Positions 1 through 5,870 of a stretch of DNA of 8,289 bases are shown here, in pieces. Within the stretch, counting starts at the first letter, position 1. Every line of letters starts with the position of its first letter. Made by a program: the position numbers and the translations under genes. Origin of the DNA: a bacterium CG2_30_54_10 (GTDB lineage: Bacteria; Muiribacteriota; Ozemobacteria; Ozemobacterales; Ozemobacteraceae); the NCBI GenBank assembly GCA_001872985.1, contig MNYA01000358.1:1-8289 (forward strand), written 5' to 3'. Under the pieces are notes generated by a model. It saw only the letters and a list, made by a program, of their open reading frames with translations, made no database searches and was not told the origin of the DNA.

Positions 1-36
1 AACTGGGACGGGCGCTACATCCTGAAAACGAAGTAG
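1..36 (+). CDS. C-terminal end of a convergent plus-strand gene (partial, unidentified)
   Basis: The first frame of the window reads NWDGRYILKTK and then a TAG stop at 34-36. The 5' part lies outside the window. Eleven residues are too few to assign a family, so no function is proposed. Two things favour a real gene end. The residues look coding-like (a Trp-Asp-Gly-Arg-Tyr run). A stem-loop also begins directly after the stop (arms 37-45 and 73-81), as expected for a 3' untranslated region. If real, this gene converges on mdh, with about 295 bp of non-coding DNA between the two stops. An open frame this short could also be chance. Confidence 0.35.
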   Translation, partial: NWDGRYILKTK

Positions 37-81
37 GGTCTGAGGCGTGAGTAACAAATCGTGCTAAATGCACCTCAGGCC
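37..81 (+). terminator. Stem-loop following the partial plus-strand gene
   Basis: GGTCTGAGG at 37-45 can pair with CCTCAGGCC at 73-81. The stem is nine base pairs including one G-U, with a 27-nt loop that contains a small GTGC/GCAC stem (61-64, 70-73). It begins immediately after the TAG at 34-36. No T-run follows on either strand, so it is not a textbook intrinsic terminator. It may be a 3'-end stabilising structure or chance pairing. Confidence 0.25.
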
Positions 82-96
82 GACAAGCGGGAAACT

Positions 97-167
97 GTCA
101 TTGCGAGGCGCTTTGCGCCGAAGCAATCTCGAAATGGGGGAGATTGCTTCGCTTCGCTCGCAATGAC
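97..167. repeat. Palindromic intergenic repeat, copy 1
   Basis: This is a 71-bp element bounded by perfect 11-bp inverted repeats, GTCATTGCGAG at 97-107 and CTCGCAATGAC at 157-167. A second nested perfect pair lies inside: GAAGCAATCTC at 120-130 and GAGATTGCTTC at 140-150. A GGCGC/GCGCC mini-stem sits in the left half. Related copies lie at 1491-1562 and 8007-8077. The element is non-coding; open frames through it are by-products of its symmetry. It resembles the short, REP- or MITE-like palindromes scattered through many environmental bacterial genomes, whose spurious translations contain strings such as CERSEAI. No transposase is present here. Confidence 0.85.
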
Positions 168-240
168 ACCAGAATGCCAGGATATAGCGAATCTTGGTAG
201 CCACGTGCTGCGGTGTCAGTTTTTTGGAAAGTGAGTAGTG

Positions 241-271
241 GACTGAATGGCTGAGCGACTGAACGACTGAA
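241..271. repeat. Short 'gactgaa' direct repeats
   Basis: The heptamer GACTGAA occurs at 241-247, 257-263 and 265-271. The last two form a perfect tandem of the octamer CGACTGAA (256-263, 264-271). The tract lies in non-coding DNA, and its right part forms the distal arm of the hairpin after mdh. Its function is unknown. It may be residue of a slipped-strand duplication or part of a larger dispersed repeat. Confidence 0.4.
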
Positions 272-327
272 CCCCATCTCCCGGAAATTGCTTGCACTGG
301 CCGTGGTTTCCGGGAGAGGTCGTTCAG
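259..327 (-). terminator. Compound stem-loop just downstream of mdh
   Basis: TCTCCCGGAAA at 277-287 and TTTCCGGGAGA at 307-317 form a perfect 11-bp stem around a 19-nt loop. An outer perfect 9-bp pair, CTGAACGAC at 259-267 and GTCGTTCAG at 319-327, extends it, with a 9-nt/1-nt asymmetric bulge between the two stems. The structure begins 4 nt past the mdh stop at 332-334, which is where an operon's 3' end is expected. No U-tract follows on the minus transcript (the next bases are TCGCTCAGCC). It is therefore better read as a 3'-end-protecting or factor-dependent termination structure than as a classical intrinsic terminator. Confidence 0.5.
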
Positions 328-331
328 GTTT

Positions 332-1309
332 CTAGAAGAGGTGCTTGACTCCGTCGCGCTCTCCGCAGAGTTCCTTGTAAGTTGCATCCAGCCGCTCGCG
401 GCTGAATGCATCGATTTCGAGCCCCGTGACGATCTTGTAGTCGCCCTTTTCGCAAATGCAGGGGAAACCGAAAAACACGCCTTCGGGAATTCCATAGCCG
501 CCGTCGCTGTAGACACCCATCGTAACCCACTCGCCATTGCTTCCGTTGACCCAGTTTCTCATGTGACCGATCGCGGCATTGGCGGCAGAGGCCGCGGATG
601 ACAACCCGCGTGCTTCGATGATCGCGGCCCCGCGCTTGGCAACGGTTGGGATGAACGTGTCCTTCACCCAAGCCTGGTCATTGATCGCCTTGGAAACACT
701 TTCACCGTCGATTGTGGCAAAGCGGATATCTGGATACTGGGTGACTGAGTGATTTCCCCAGACAACCATTTTTTTGATTTTTCCGACCGGCTTTTTGAGC
801 TTGGCGGCGACCTGCGCCAAGGAACGGTTGTGGTCAAGCCGGAGCATCGCGGAAAAGTTCCGGGGCTTCAGACTCGGAGCCGATTTCATGGCAATCAGTG
901 CGTTGGTGTTGGCGGGATTTCCTACGACGAGAACCTTGACTTTCCGGCTGGCGACCTCGTTCAGAGCCTTCCCTTGAACGGAGAAGATCGCGCCGTTGGC
1001 TTCAAGAAGGTCTTTCCGCTCCATTCCCTTGGTTCTGGGCCGTGCTCCCACCAGAAGCGCGTAGTCAGCATCCTTGAACGCGACCTTTGGGTCATCCGTT
1101 CCAACCATCCCCGCGAGGGTGGGAGATGCACAGTCGTCAAGCTCCATCATAACGCCTTTGAGAGCATTCTGAGCTTGAGGAAGTTCAAGCATCTGGAGAA
1201 TGACCGGCTGGTCTTTTCCAAACATCTCTCCAGCTGCGATCCGATAAACCAAACTGTAACCAATCTGACCGGCTGCTCCGGTAACCGTAACACGAACTGG
1301 GGCTGTCAT
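332..1309 (-). CDS. mdh: Malate dehydrogenase (NAD-dependent, cytosolic/Thermus type)
   Basis: Mdh reversibly oxidises malate to oxaloacetate with NAD+ in the cytoplasm. The protein is 325 residues, normal for the lactate/malate dehydrogenase superfamily. Visible features are the Rossmann loop GAAGQIG (11-17), an acidic residue after beta-2 in LELP (Glu42) favouring NAD over NADP, the substrate loop [13 protein letters not shown] (88-100) with its arginines, GNPANTN (130-136), the LDHNR pair (Asp159, Arg162) and catalytic His187 in WGNHS. These match the longer cytosolic/Thermus-type MDH rather than the E. coli mitochondrial type or the LDH-like type. The ATG at 1309 is preceded by AAGGAG (1322-1327), but with a 12-nt spacer, longer than for the other genes here. 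It is the last gene of the cluster, separated from fumarase beta by 334 bp carrying a repeat, so it may be transcribed by readthrough or separately. A compound hairpin follows its stop. Confidence 0.96.
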   Translation of the reverse strand: MTAPVRVTVTGAAGQIGYSLVYRIAAGEMFGKDQPVILQMLELPQAQNALKGVMMELDDCASPTLAGMVGTDDPKVAFKDADYALLVGARPRTKGMERKDLLEANGAIFSVQGKALNEVASRKVKVLVVGNPANTNALIAMKSAPSLKPRNFSAMLRLDHNRSLAQVAAKLKKPVGKIKKMVVWGNHSVTQYPDIRFATIDGESVSKAINDQAWVKDTFIPTVAKRGAAIIEARGLSSAASAANAAIGHMRNWVNGSNGEWVTMGVYSDGGYGIPEGVFFGFPCICEKGDYKIVTGLEIDAFSRERLDATYKELCGERDGVKHLF

Positions 1310-1643
1310 ACTTCTTCACCACTCCTTGTTAAAATATTTTTTGGGAACCTACTCAACGCTGTTAAAAACCTCGAAGTCGGACGTTTTCCTGATCTCATTT
1401 GCCAGACGCCCAGGATCACTCGACAGAAGGAGGGGGGCACGCACGCCCTCTCGCCGCCAGGTAGTAGCGAACCGATGACTGATGGAGTTGGCCATTGCGA
1501 GGAAGCAGCGCCGATGAAGCAATCCGGGTTCACCGGGATGGCTTCGCTTCGCTCGCGATGGCAGGTCTTCATCAGTTGAATCCACCACCATCAATGCACG
1601 AAGTGAATTTACGCAGACCTCCGCCTCGAGCCCAGCCACAAGT
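1310..1643. other. Intergenic spacer between fumarase beta and mdh
   Basis: This 334-bp stretch has no gene I can support. It contains repeat copy 2 (1491-1562), its left-flank homology (1467-1489), a GC-rich potential hairpin around 1430-1451, and near mdh an AT-rich tract (1328-1343) followed by the mdh ribosome-binding site. I see no confident promoter: the AT-rich segment offers -10-like hexamers, but none has a well-spaced -35. Small open frames crossing the repeat lack coding character. Confidence 0.7.
1491..1562. repeat. Palindromic intergenic repeat, copy 2
   Basis: The outer arms are GCCATTGCGAG (1491-1501) and CTCGCGATGGC (1552-1562), complementary at 10 of 11 positions. The inner arms are GAAGCAATCC (1516-1525) and GGATGGCTTC (1535-1544), with one mismatch. 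The element is 72 bp, in the same family as the copies at 97-167 and 8007-8077. It lies inside the otherwise same-strand gene train, so it would be transcribed as a hairpin between the fumarase and mdh messages if readthrough occurs. The 23 bp left of the palindrome (1467-1489) also match the left flank of copy 3, with one difference. Confidence 0.85.
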
Positions 1644-2198
1644 TCAGGCTCTGGCCCACTTTTTCTGGCCTTCGATATACTGGTCGCCGCCATAGCAATC
1701 GTTTATGACAATCAGGGGCATATCGACTACCTTCAGCCGGGTGATTGCTTCGGCGCCAAGTTCTTCAAATGCGATGGGATGATTCTCGACGACAGTTTTA
1801 CACAGAAGCGCCGCCGCACCGCCGGTCGCACCGAAGTACACTCCGGTGAACTCTTTCAGAGCGTCGATCACTTCCTTGTTTTGCACACCCTTCCCGATCA
1901 TTCCTTTCAGACCAAGTTTCATAAGGGTTCTCACGAATGAATCCATTCGATAACTTGTGGTGGGACCTGCGGCGCCGATGGGATTGCCCGGTTTTGCGGG
2001 AGAAGGCCCGACGTAGTAAATCACGCTTCCCTTCAGGTCAAAAGGAAGGGGTTTGCCGGCCGCGATCAGATCGACAAGCTTTTGATGAGCGTTGTCGCGT
2101 GCAGTATAAATGTAGCCGGAAAGAAGAACTTCATCGCCGATCTTCAGCTTTTTTATTGCCTCATCGGTCAAAGGGGCTTCGACCTTGTGTGTGCTCAT
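1644..2198 (-). CDS. fumB: Class I fumarate hydratase, beta subunit (C-terminal-type domain)
   Basis: This is the smaller subunit of the two-subunit, [4Fe-4S]-dependent class I fumarase (FumA-type C-terminal domain, related to the tartrate dehydratase beta subunit). With the alpha subunit it reversibly hydrates fumarate to malate. At 184 residues it has the usual length. Family hallmarks are GYIYTARDNAHQKL (28-41), YYVGPSPAKPG (61-71), the AGPTTSYRMD loop (77-86) that contributes substrate-binding residues, VYFGATGGAAALL (120-132) and VINDCYG (164-170). The ATG at 2198 has a strong GGAGG (2206-2210) seven bases upstream. The start is 15 nt after the alpha-subunit stop, so the pair should be co-translated. 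The symbol denotes the beta subunit here, not E. coli FumB. Confidence 0.93.
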   Translation of the reverse strand: MSTHKVEAPLTDEAIKKLKIGDEVLLSGYIYTARDNAHQKLVDLIAAGKPLPFDLKGSVIYYVGPSPAKPGNPIGAAGPTTSYRMDSFVRTLMKLGLKGMIGKGVQNKEVIDALKEFTGVYFGATGGAAALLCKTVVENHPIAFEELGAEAITRLKVVDMPLIVINDCYGGDQYIEGQKKWARA

Positions 2199-2213
2199 GA
2201 TTTTTCCTCCAGC

Positions 2214-3059
2214 TTAAAGCGTTACCGTCTTGCTTCTGGCCGCGTGGCATTGGATATTCACCGCGGCCGGGTAAGTGGCGATATGCCTTGGAAACTCTTC
2301 GATGAAAAGCTCGAGGGCAGTGATTCTTCCGCCAAGTCCGCTCGGGCCGATGCCCAGGTTGTTGACATCGGCAAGCCACTCGACCTCAAGCTTCGCAAGT
2401 TTCTCATTCGGATTTCTTTGCCCGATCTTGCGCAACAAAGACTTTTTCGCGATATAAGGAACGTAATCGAAGGTTCCGCCTATCCCGACACCGACGATGA
2501 TCGGCGGGCACGGATTGGCGCTGGCGCTCTTGACCGTTTCAAGCACGAACTCGTGGATTCCCTTCAACCCCGCTGATGGCGGCATCATCTTGATCCGGCT
2601 CATGTTTTCGGCGCCGCCGCCTTTCGGAAGAACCGAGATTTTTACCTTGTCACCGGGAACAATCTCGGTGTGCAGAATTGCCGGTGTGTTGTCCTTGGTA
2701 TTGACCGGGTCGGAAATCGGATTCCTGATGATCGATTTCCTCAGATAACCTTCGGTGTAAGCCTTTCTGACGCCTTCATCAACCGCTTCTTTGAGAGAGC
2801 CACCGACAAAATGCACGTCCTGGCCAATATCCATGTAAATGACCGTGAACCCGGTGTCCTGGCAGATTGGAATGGATTCCTTCCGGGCGATCTGCGCATT
2901 TTTGATCAACTGGCCGAAGATTGCTTTCCCAACCGGAGATTCTTCTTCCTTTTGCCCGCCCTGAAGAGCGTTCATCACATCATCGTTGAGTTCCATGCAG
3001 GCACGCAGACAAATGTCCTTTATCTTGCTGGTGACTTCACTTAATTCGATGGTTTTCAT
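2214..3059 (-). CDS. fumA: Class I fumarate hydratase, alpha subunit ([4Fe-4S] domain)
   Basis: This is the larger subunit of the split class I fumarase and carries the iron-sulfur cluster that acts as Lewis acid in fumarate/malate interconversion. It has 281 residues, typical of the stand-alone alpha chain. The three likely cluster ligands are Cys66 in PICQDTG, Cys184 in NPCPPIIVGVGIGG and Cys271 in NIQCHAA. Other conserved pieces are RNPISDPVNTKDNTPA (112-127), PKGGGAENMS (145-154) and GIGPSGLGG (236-244). The ATG at 3059 has AAGGGG (3066-3071) six bases upstream, overlapping the korC stop. The tartrate dehydratase alpha subunit is a homologue that cannot be excluded by motif alone, but the neighbours strongly favour fumarase. 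Such clusters are oxygen-labile, consistent with an anaerobic or microaerobic host. Confidence 0.93.
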   Translation of the reverse strand: MKTIELSEVTSKIKDICLRACMELNDDVMNALQGGQKEEESPVGKAIFGQLIKNAQIARKESIPICQDTGFTVIYMDIGQDVHFVGGSLKEAVDEGVRKAYTEGYLRKSIIRNPISDPVNTKDNTPAILHTEIVPGDKVKISVLPKGGGAENMSRIKMMPPSAGLKGIHEFVLETVKSASANPCPPIIVGVGIGGTFDYVPYIAKKSLLRKIGQRNPNEKLAKLEVEWLADVNNLGIGPSGLGGRITALELFIEEFPRHIATYPAAVNIQCHAARSKTVTL

Positions 3060-3070
3060 GCTTTTCCCCT

Positions 3071-3613
3071 TTAGACGTTGTCCTTGAATTCGAGCTTTTT
3101 CCCGAGGGCGAGAGCTTTTTTGTTGATCTCTTCGGTTCCGCGTGGGACACGGCTCAACAACGCCCGTTCGAGCGCCTCATAGCTCGCGATTTTTGTTAAG
3201 GAACTGATAACCCCAAGCGCAACAACATTCGCGGTGACTTTCAACCCAACTTCTTCAGCCGCAAGTTTTGTAATCGGAACGGGGTATACCCCTTTGGCGG
3301 GTTTGTACTGTACCAACGAAGAATCGACGACAACGAACGCGTCATCCTTGATCTCATGAATGTATTTGTCGTAAGCCGCCTGAGACATGGCCAGAAGAAT
3401 GTCCGCCAGAATTGGCTTGGGATAATTGACCGGGTAATCCGCAATGATCAATTCGGTTTTGCAGGCGCCGCCTCGGGCTTCCGGGCCGTAGCTCTGGGTC
3501 TGGACGACGTATTTCCCGTCGAAAAGGGAAGCGCCTTCACCCAGAACCATTCCGGCCGTGATGATGCCCTGACCGCCCGAACCGCTGAATCGAATCTCAT
3601 AAAGACTCTTCAT
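3071..3613 (-). CDS. korC: 2-oxoglutarate:ferredoxin oxidoreductase, gamma subunit
   Basis: This is the gamma subunit (OorC/KorC-like, pyruvate/ketoisovalerate oxidoreductase catalytic-domain family) of the four-subunit 2-oxoacid:ferredoxin oxidoreductase. It has 180 residues, as expected. Visible motifs are FSGSGGQGI (9-17) near the N-terminus, QTQSYGPEARGG (38-49) and NVVALG (129-134). The frame stays open to 3715, but the extra 34 N-terminal residues overlap korB, are low-complexity and lack family similarity. The ATG at 3613 sits 8 nt after GGAG (3622-3625) and begins the conserved MKSLYEIRFSG. The gene therefore overlaps the last 17 nt of korB in another frame, indicating translational coupling. 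A separate gamma chain means the alpha chain lacks the gamma fusion seen in some archaeal and bacterial enzymes. Confidence 0.93.
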   Translation of the reverse strand: MKSLYEIRFSGSGGQGIITAGMVLGEGASLFDGKYVVQTQSYGPEARGGACKTELIIADYPVNYPKPILADILLAMSQAAYDKYIHEIKDDAFVVVDSSLVQYKPAKGVYPVPITKLAAEEVGLKVTANVVALGVISSLTKIASYEALERALLSRVPRGTEEINKKALALGKKLEFKDNV

Positions 3614-4439
3614 TTTTCTTGCTCCGTTCGGCTTTTTCCACGAGTTCGGCATAGCCGGCGCAGTATTCCCTGAAGTTTTCGTTTGCGAAAACTCCTGTGA
3701 CGATCTTGTCCTCAAGCTCGGCGGGCGAGAGTGTCGCAGCCTTCTGGGTCGTTACGGCCCTGTCCCGGAGTTTCTTCAGCATGTCGACCCCGCGGCCGGT
3801 ATTGTTGAAAAAGCTGTACAGCGACGGGCAGGGCGTAACCGCCTCGATGACCGAAAAGCCCTTCTTTTCAATGCCTTCCTTGATGCATTTCTCGAGCTGG
3901 AAAAACTGAAACGCCGTGGCCCGGGCGACGTAGTTTGCGCCTGCCGCGGCCGCAAGCTTGCAGACATCGAAGGGACGATCGAGATTACCGTAGGGGGCGG
4001 TCGCGCCGTAGGCTCCGGTCGGCATCGTCGGTGAAGCCTGCCCGCCCGTCATACCGTAGATATTGTTGTTGATAACCACCACTGTTATGTCGATATTTCG
4101 CCGGCAGGCATGGATGAAATGGTTTCCGCCGATGGCGAGTGCGTCACCGTCTCCGCTGAACACGACGACCGTAAGCTTTGGATTGGCAAGTTTTATTCCG
4201 GTCGCGAATGGAAGCGCACGCCCGTGTATGCCGTGTAGGGAACTGAAATCGGTGTAAGCCGGAGCCCTTGAAGAGCAGCCGATTCCTGAGACGAAAACGA
4301 CTTCGTCTTTGGACTTTCCGAGCGAGTGGATGGCCCGTACCATTGCATTGAGAACGATCCCATCGCCGCAACCCGGGCACCAGACATGCGGAAAGGATTT
4401 CTTGGGTCTGAGATAATCATGGATGATATTTTCCATCAT
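3597..4439 (-). CDS. korB: 2-oxoglutarate:ferredoxin oxidoreductase, beta subunit (TPP and [4Fe-4S])
   Basis: This is the beta subunit that binds thiamine pyrophosphate and a [4Fe-4S] cluster for oxidative decarboxylation of 2-oxoglutarate to succinyl-CoA, or the reverse. With the ATG at 4439 it is 280 residues. The cluster-ligand pattern is visible: WCPGCG (Cys21, Cys24), GIGCSS (Cys55) and TPCPS (Cys204). The TPP/Mg motif starts at GDGDA (96-100) and ends at NNN (124-126), followed by YGMTGGQ (128-134). Upstream in frame is a GTG (4446-4448) overlapping the korA stop, but its last base falls inside the ribosome-binding site AAGGGG (4448-4453). The ATG at 4439 is 8 nt from that site and is preferred, leaving a 5-nt gap to korA. 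The ATG at 4436 is also possible. Close 2-oxoacid oxidoreductases for other substrates share these motifs; the flanking sucCD favours 2-oxoglutarate. Confidence 0.94.
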   Translation of the reverse strand: MMENIIHDYLRPKKSFPHVWCPGCGDGIVLNAMVRAIHSLGKSKDEVVFVSGIGCSSRAPAYTDFSSLHGIHGRALPFATGIKLANPKLTVVVFSGDGDALAIGGNHFIHACRRNIDITVVVINNNIYGMTGGQASPTMPTGAYGATAPYGNLDRPFDVCKLAAAAGANYVARATAFQFFQLEKCIKEGIEKKGFSVIEAVTPCPSLYSFFNNTGRGVDMLKKLRDRAVTTQKAATLSPAELEDKIVTGVFANENFREYCAGYAELVEKAERSKKNEESL

Positions 4440-4444
4440 TCTTT

Positions 4445-5611
4445 TCACCCCTTGCTTTCTAGGATATGGCTGAGAATCTCGTCGGGAGAAATGAACAACC
4501 CATCGTACTTGTTTATTCCCTTGATATTGCTCTTGCCCTGAGAAGCCCTCTGAACCTCGTTGATGATCTGCCCCATGTTGAGTTCGACCACGAAAATCTT
4601 CCCGATCTTCTTCGCAAGGTTGAGAACGGCTTTGTCAGGAAACGGCCAAATGGTCTGAAGCTGAAGAACCCCGATTTTCAGGCCTTCCTTTCGACCGATT
4701 TCCATTGCGCCGAGGCATGTTCGGACGGGGGTTCCAAATGAAACCAGAAGAATTTCGGCGTCATCCGTCTGGAACTGTTTGACCTTGACGATGTCGTCAA
4801 GGTTATTATTGATCTTGCGATGGATGCGGTCCATGGCTTTCACGACGTCATCCGGCTCCACAATTGGAAAGCCCATCTCGTCGTGTGTCAAGCCGGTAAT
4901 GTGGAAGTGGTACTTCCCGCCGTAGGGCTCAAACGGAGGGACATCCCCGAAACGTGTATCGAACGACCGGTAATCGCTTGGTGGGACGGTTGCGCGTTTT
5001 CGTTCGACCAATTTTAGTTCGTTTTCCGCCGGAAGGGTGATCTTTTCACGCATGTGAGCGAGCGTTTCATCCATCAAAAGAATTACCGGAGTCCGGTATT
5101 TCTCGGCAAGGTTGAATGCATCGAAGGTGAGGTCGGCCGTCTCAACAACGGTGCTTGGAGAAAGGACGATGATCGGGTGATCGCCGTGGGTTCCCCATCT
5201 GGCCTGCATTACATCGCCTTGCGAAACCTGGGTGGGAAGCCCGGTGCTTGGACCCGCCCGCTGGACATTGACAATTACGCATGGAATTTCGTTCATGGCA
5301 GCATAACCGATGGCCTCTTGCTTGAGGGAGAAACCAGGCCCGCTTGTTGCGGTCATGGCTTTGAGCCCGGCCATTGAAGCGCCGCAAACAGCTGTCATTG
5401 CAGCGATTTCGTCTTCCATTTGAATGAACTTCCCGCCGTACATCGGGAGCTTCTCGGAAGATACCGAAGCCATCTCGGATGAGGGGGTGATTGGATAGCC
5501 GGCAAAGAACCTCATGCCGGCGAGGAGTGCCGCTTCAATACAAGCCTCATTGGCCTGCACGAAACCTACTTTACGCCCATCTTTATCTTTGAAAAGTTTG
5601 TAAAAAAGCAT
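4445..5611 (-). CDS. korA: 2-oxoglutarate:ferredoxin oxidoreductase, alpha subunit
   Basis: This is the alpha subunit of the four-subunit 2-oxoacid:ferredoxin oxidoreductase. It supplies the pyrimidine-binding and substrate-binding domains. It is 388 residues, about the length of OorA/KorA chains without a gamma fusion. The key motif is GYPITPSSE (38-46), the 2-oxoacid-recognition YPITP signature. Further family segments are MEDEIA (65-70), TSGPGFSLK (89-97), QRAGPSTGLPTQ (117-128) and GDHPIIVLSPS (143-153). The C-terminal third (about 285-388) carries the ILLVSFGTPVRTCLGAM-type domain that packs against other subunits. The ATG at 5611 directly follows the korD TAG (5612-5614), with GAGG (5620-5623) 8 nt upstream. 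The gene order D-A-B-C is that of the epsilonproteobacterial oorDABC operons. A broader specificity, such as a branched-chain keto acid enzyme, is possible but less likely next to sucCD. Confidence 0.94.
   Translation of the reverse strand: MLFYKLFKDKDGRKVGFVQANEACIEAALLAGMRFFAGYPITPSSEMASVSSEKLPMYGGKFIQMEDEIAAMTAVCGASMAGLKAMTATSGPGFSLKQEAIGYAAMNEIPCVIVNVQRAGPSTGLPTQVSQGDVMQARWGTHGDHPIIVLSPSTVVETADLTFDAFNLAEKYRTPVILLMDETLAHMREKITLPAENELKLVERKRATVPPSDYRSFDTRFGDVPPFEPYGGKYHFHITGLTHDEMGFPIVEPDDVVKAMDRIHRKINNNLDDIVKVKQFQTDDAEILLVSFGTPVRTCLGAMEIGRKEGLKIGVLQLQTIWPFPDKAVLNLAKKIGKIFVVELNMGQIINEVQRASQGKSNIKGINKYDGLFISPDEILSHILESKG
4448..4453 (-). promoter_or_regulatory. Ribosome-binding site deciding the korB start
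   Basis: On the minus strand AAGGGG (4453 to 4448) lies 8 nt before the ATG at 4439. Its final G is the first base of the alternative GTG at 4448, so ribosomes using this site cannot sensibly start at the GTG. The site lies within the last codons and stop of korA, as expected for coupled translation. Confidence 0.6.
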
Positions 5612-5836
5612 CTATCTGTCCTCGTAATCCTTTTTCTTCTCCGGGTTGGAGAATATCGCGAAGTCCGGACACAAAGAAATGCAGAGTTTGCACTCGACGC
5701 ATTTATCCAGCGCCACGATTTCAGGATATCCATCCTTGCCGAGTTTGAAAACACCCTTTGGACAGAATTCCACGCAGATACCACATTTTTTGCACCAATT
5801 CTTCTTTACGAACAAAAACGTTTTGCTCTTTTCCAT
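5612..5836 (-). CDS. korD: 2-oxoglutarate:ferredoxin oxidoreductase, delta subunit (2x[4Fe-4S] ferredoxin)
   Basis: This is a 74-residue ferredoxin-like subunit that passes electrons between the catalytic core and soluble ferredoxin. It has two classic CxxCxxCxxxCP motifs: Cys15, 18, 21 and 25 (WCKKCGICVEFCP), and Cys46, 49, 52 and 56 (KCVECKLCISLCP). These ligate two [4Fe-4S] clusters. The N-terminal strand KTFLFVKKNWC is typical of KorD/OorD. GGAG (5842-5845) lies 5 nt before the ATG at 5836. It starts 34 nt after sucD and its TAG abuts the korA ATG. A free-standing ferredoxin would look similar, but the position at the head of korABC makes the subunit assignment much more likely. Confidence 0.93.
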   Translation of the reverse strand: MEKSKTFLFVKKNWCKKCGICVEFCPKGVFKLGKDGYPEIVALDKCVECKLCISLCPDFAIFSNPEKKKDYEDR

Positions 5837-5870
5837 CGGTTCTCCAATCCCTGATGAAATTTTCGAAGTA

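Noticed and set aside
64..537. 157-residue minus-strand open frame over the mdh 3' end
   Set aside because: It is antiframe to mdh and runs through the hairpin and repeat copy 1; the residues are palindrome-derived.
1328..1350. Separate mdh promoter in the AT-rich tract
   Set aside because: -10-like words exist, but no -35 hexamer sits at an acceptable spacing; TTGAGT is only 14 bp from TATTTT.
1430..1451. GC-rich potential hairpin as an intrinsic terminator between fumarase and mdh
   Set aside because: The stem is only about 5 bp and no U-tract follows on the minus transcript.
749..1579. 276-residue plus-strand open frame opposite mdh
   Set aside because: It is a shadow of the clear mdh gene on the other strand and continues through repeat copy 2; no family features.
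3614..3715. N-terminal extension of korC by 34 residues
   Set aside because: It overlaps korB coding sequence, is low-complexity, and is not part of the conserved gamma subunit; a proper ribosome-binding site precedes the ATG at 3613.
4440..4448. GTG start for korB overlapping the korA stop
   Set aside because: The GTG shares a base with the ribosome-binding site AAGGGG, while the ATG at 4439 is spaced 8 nt from it.
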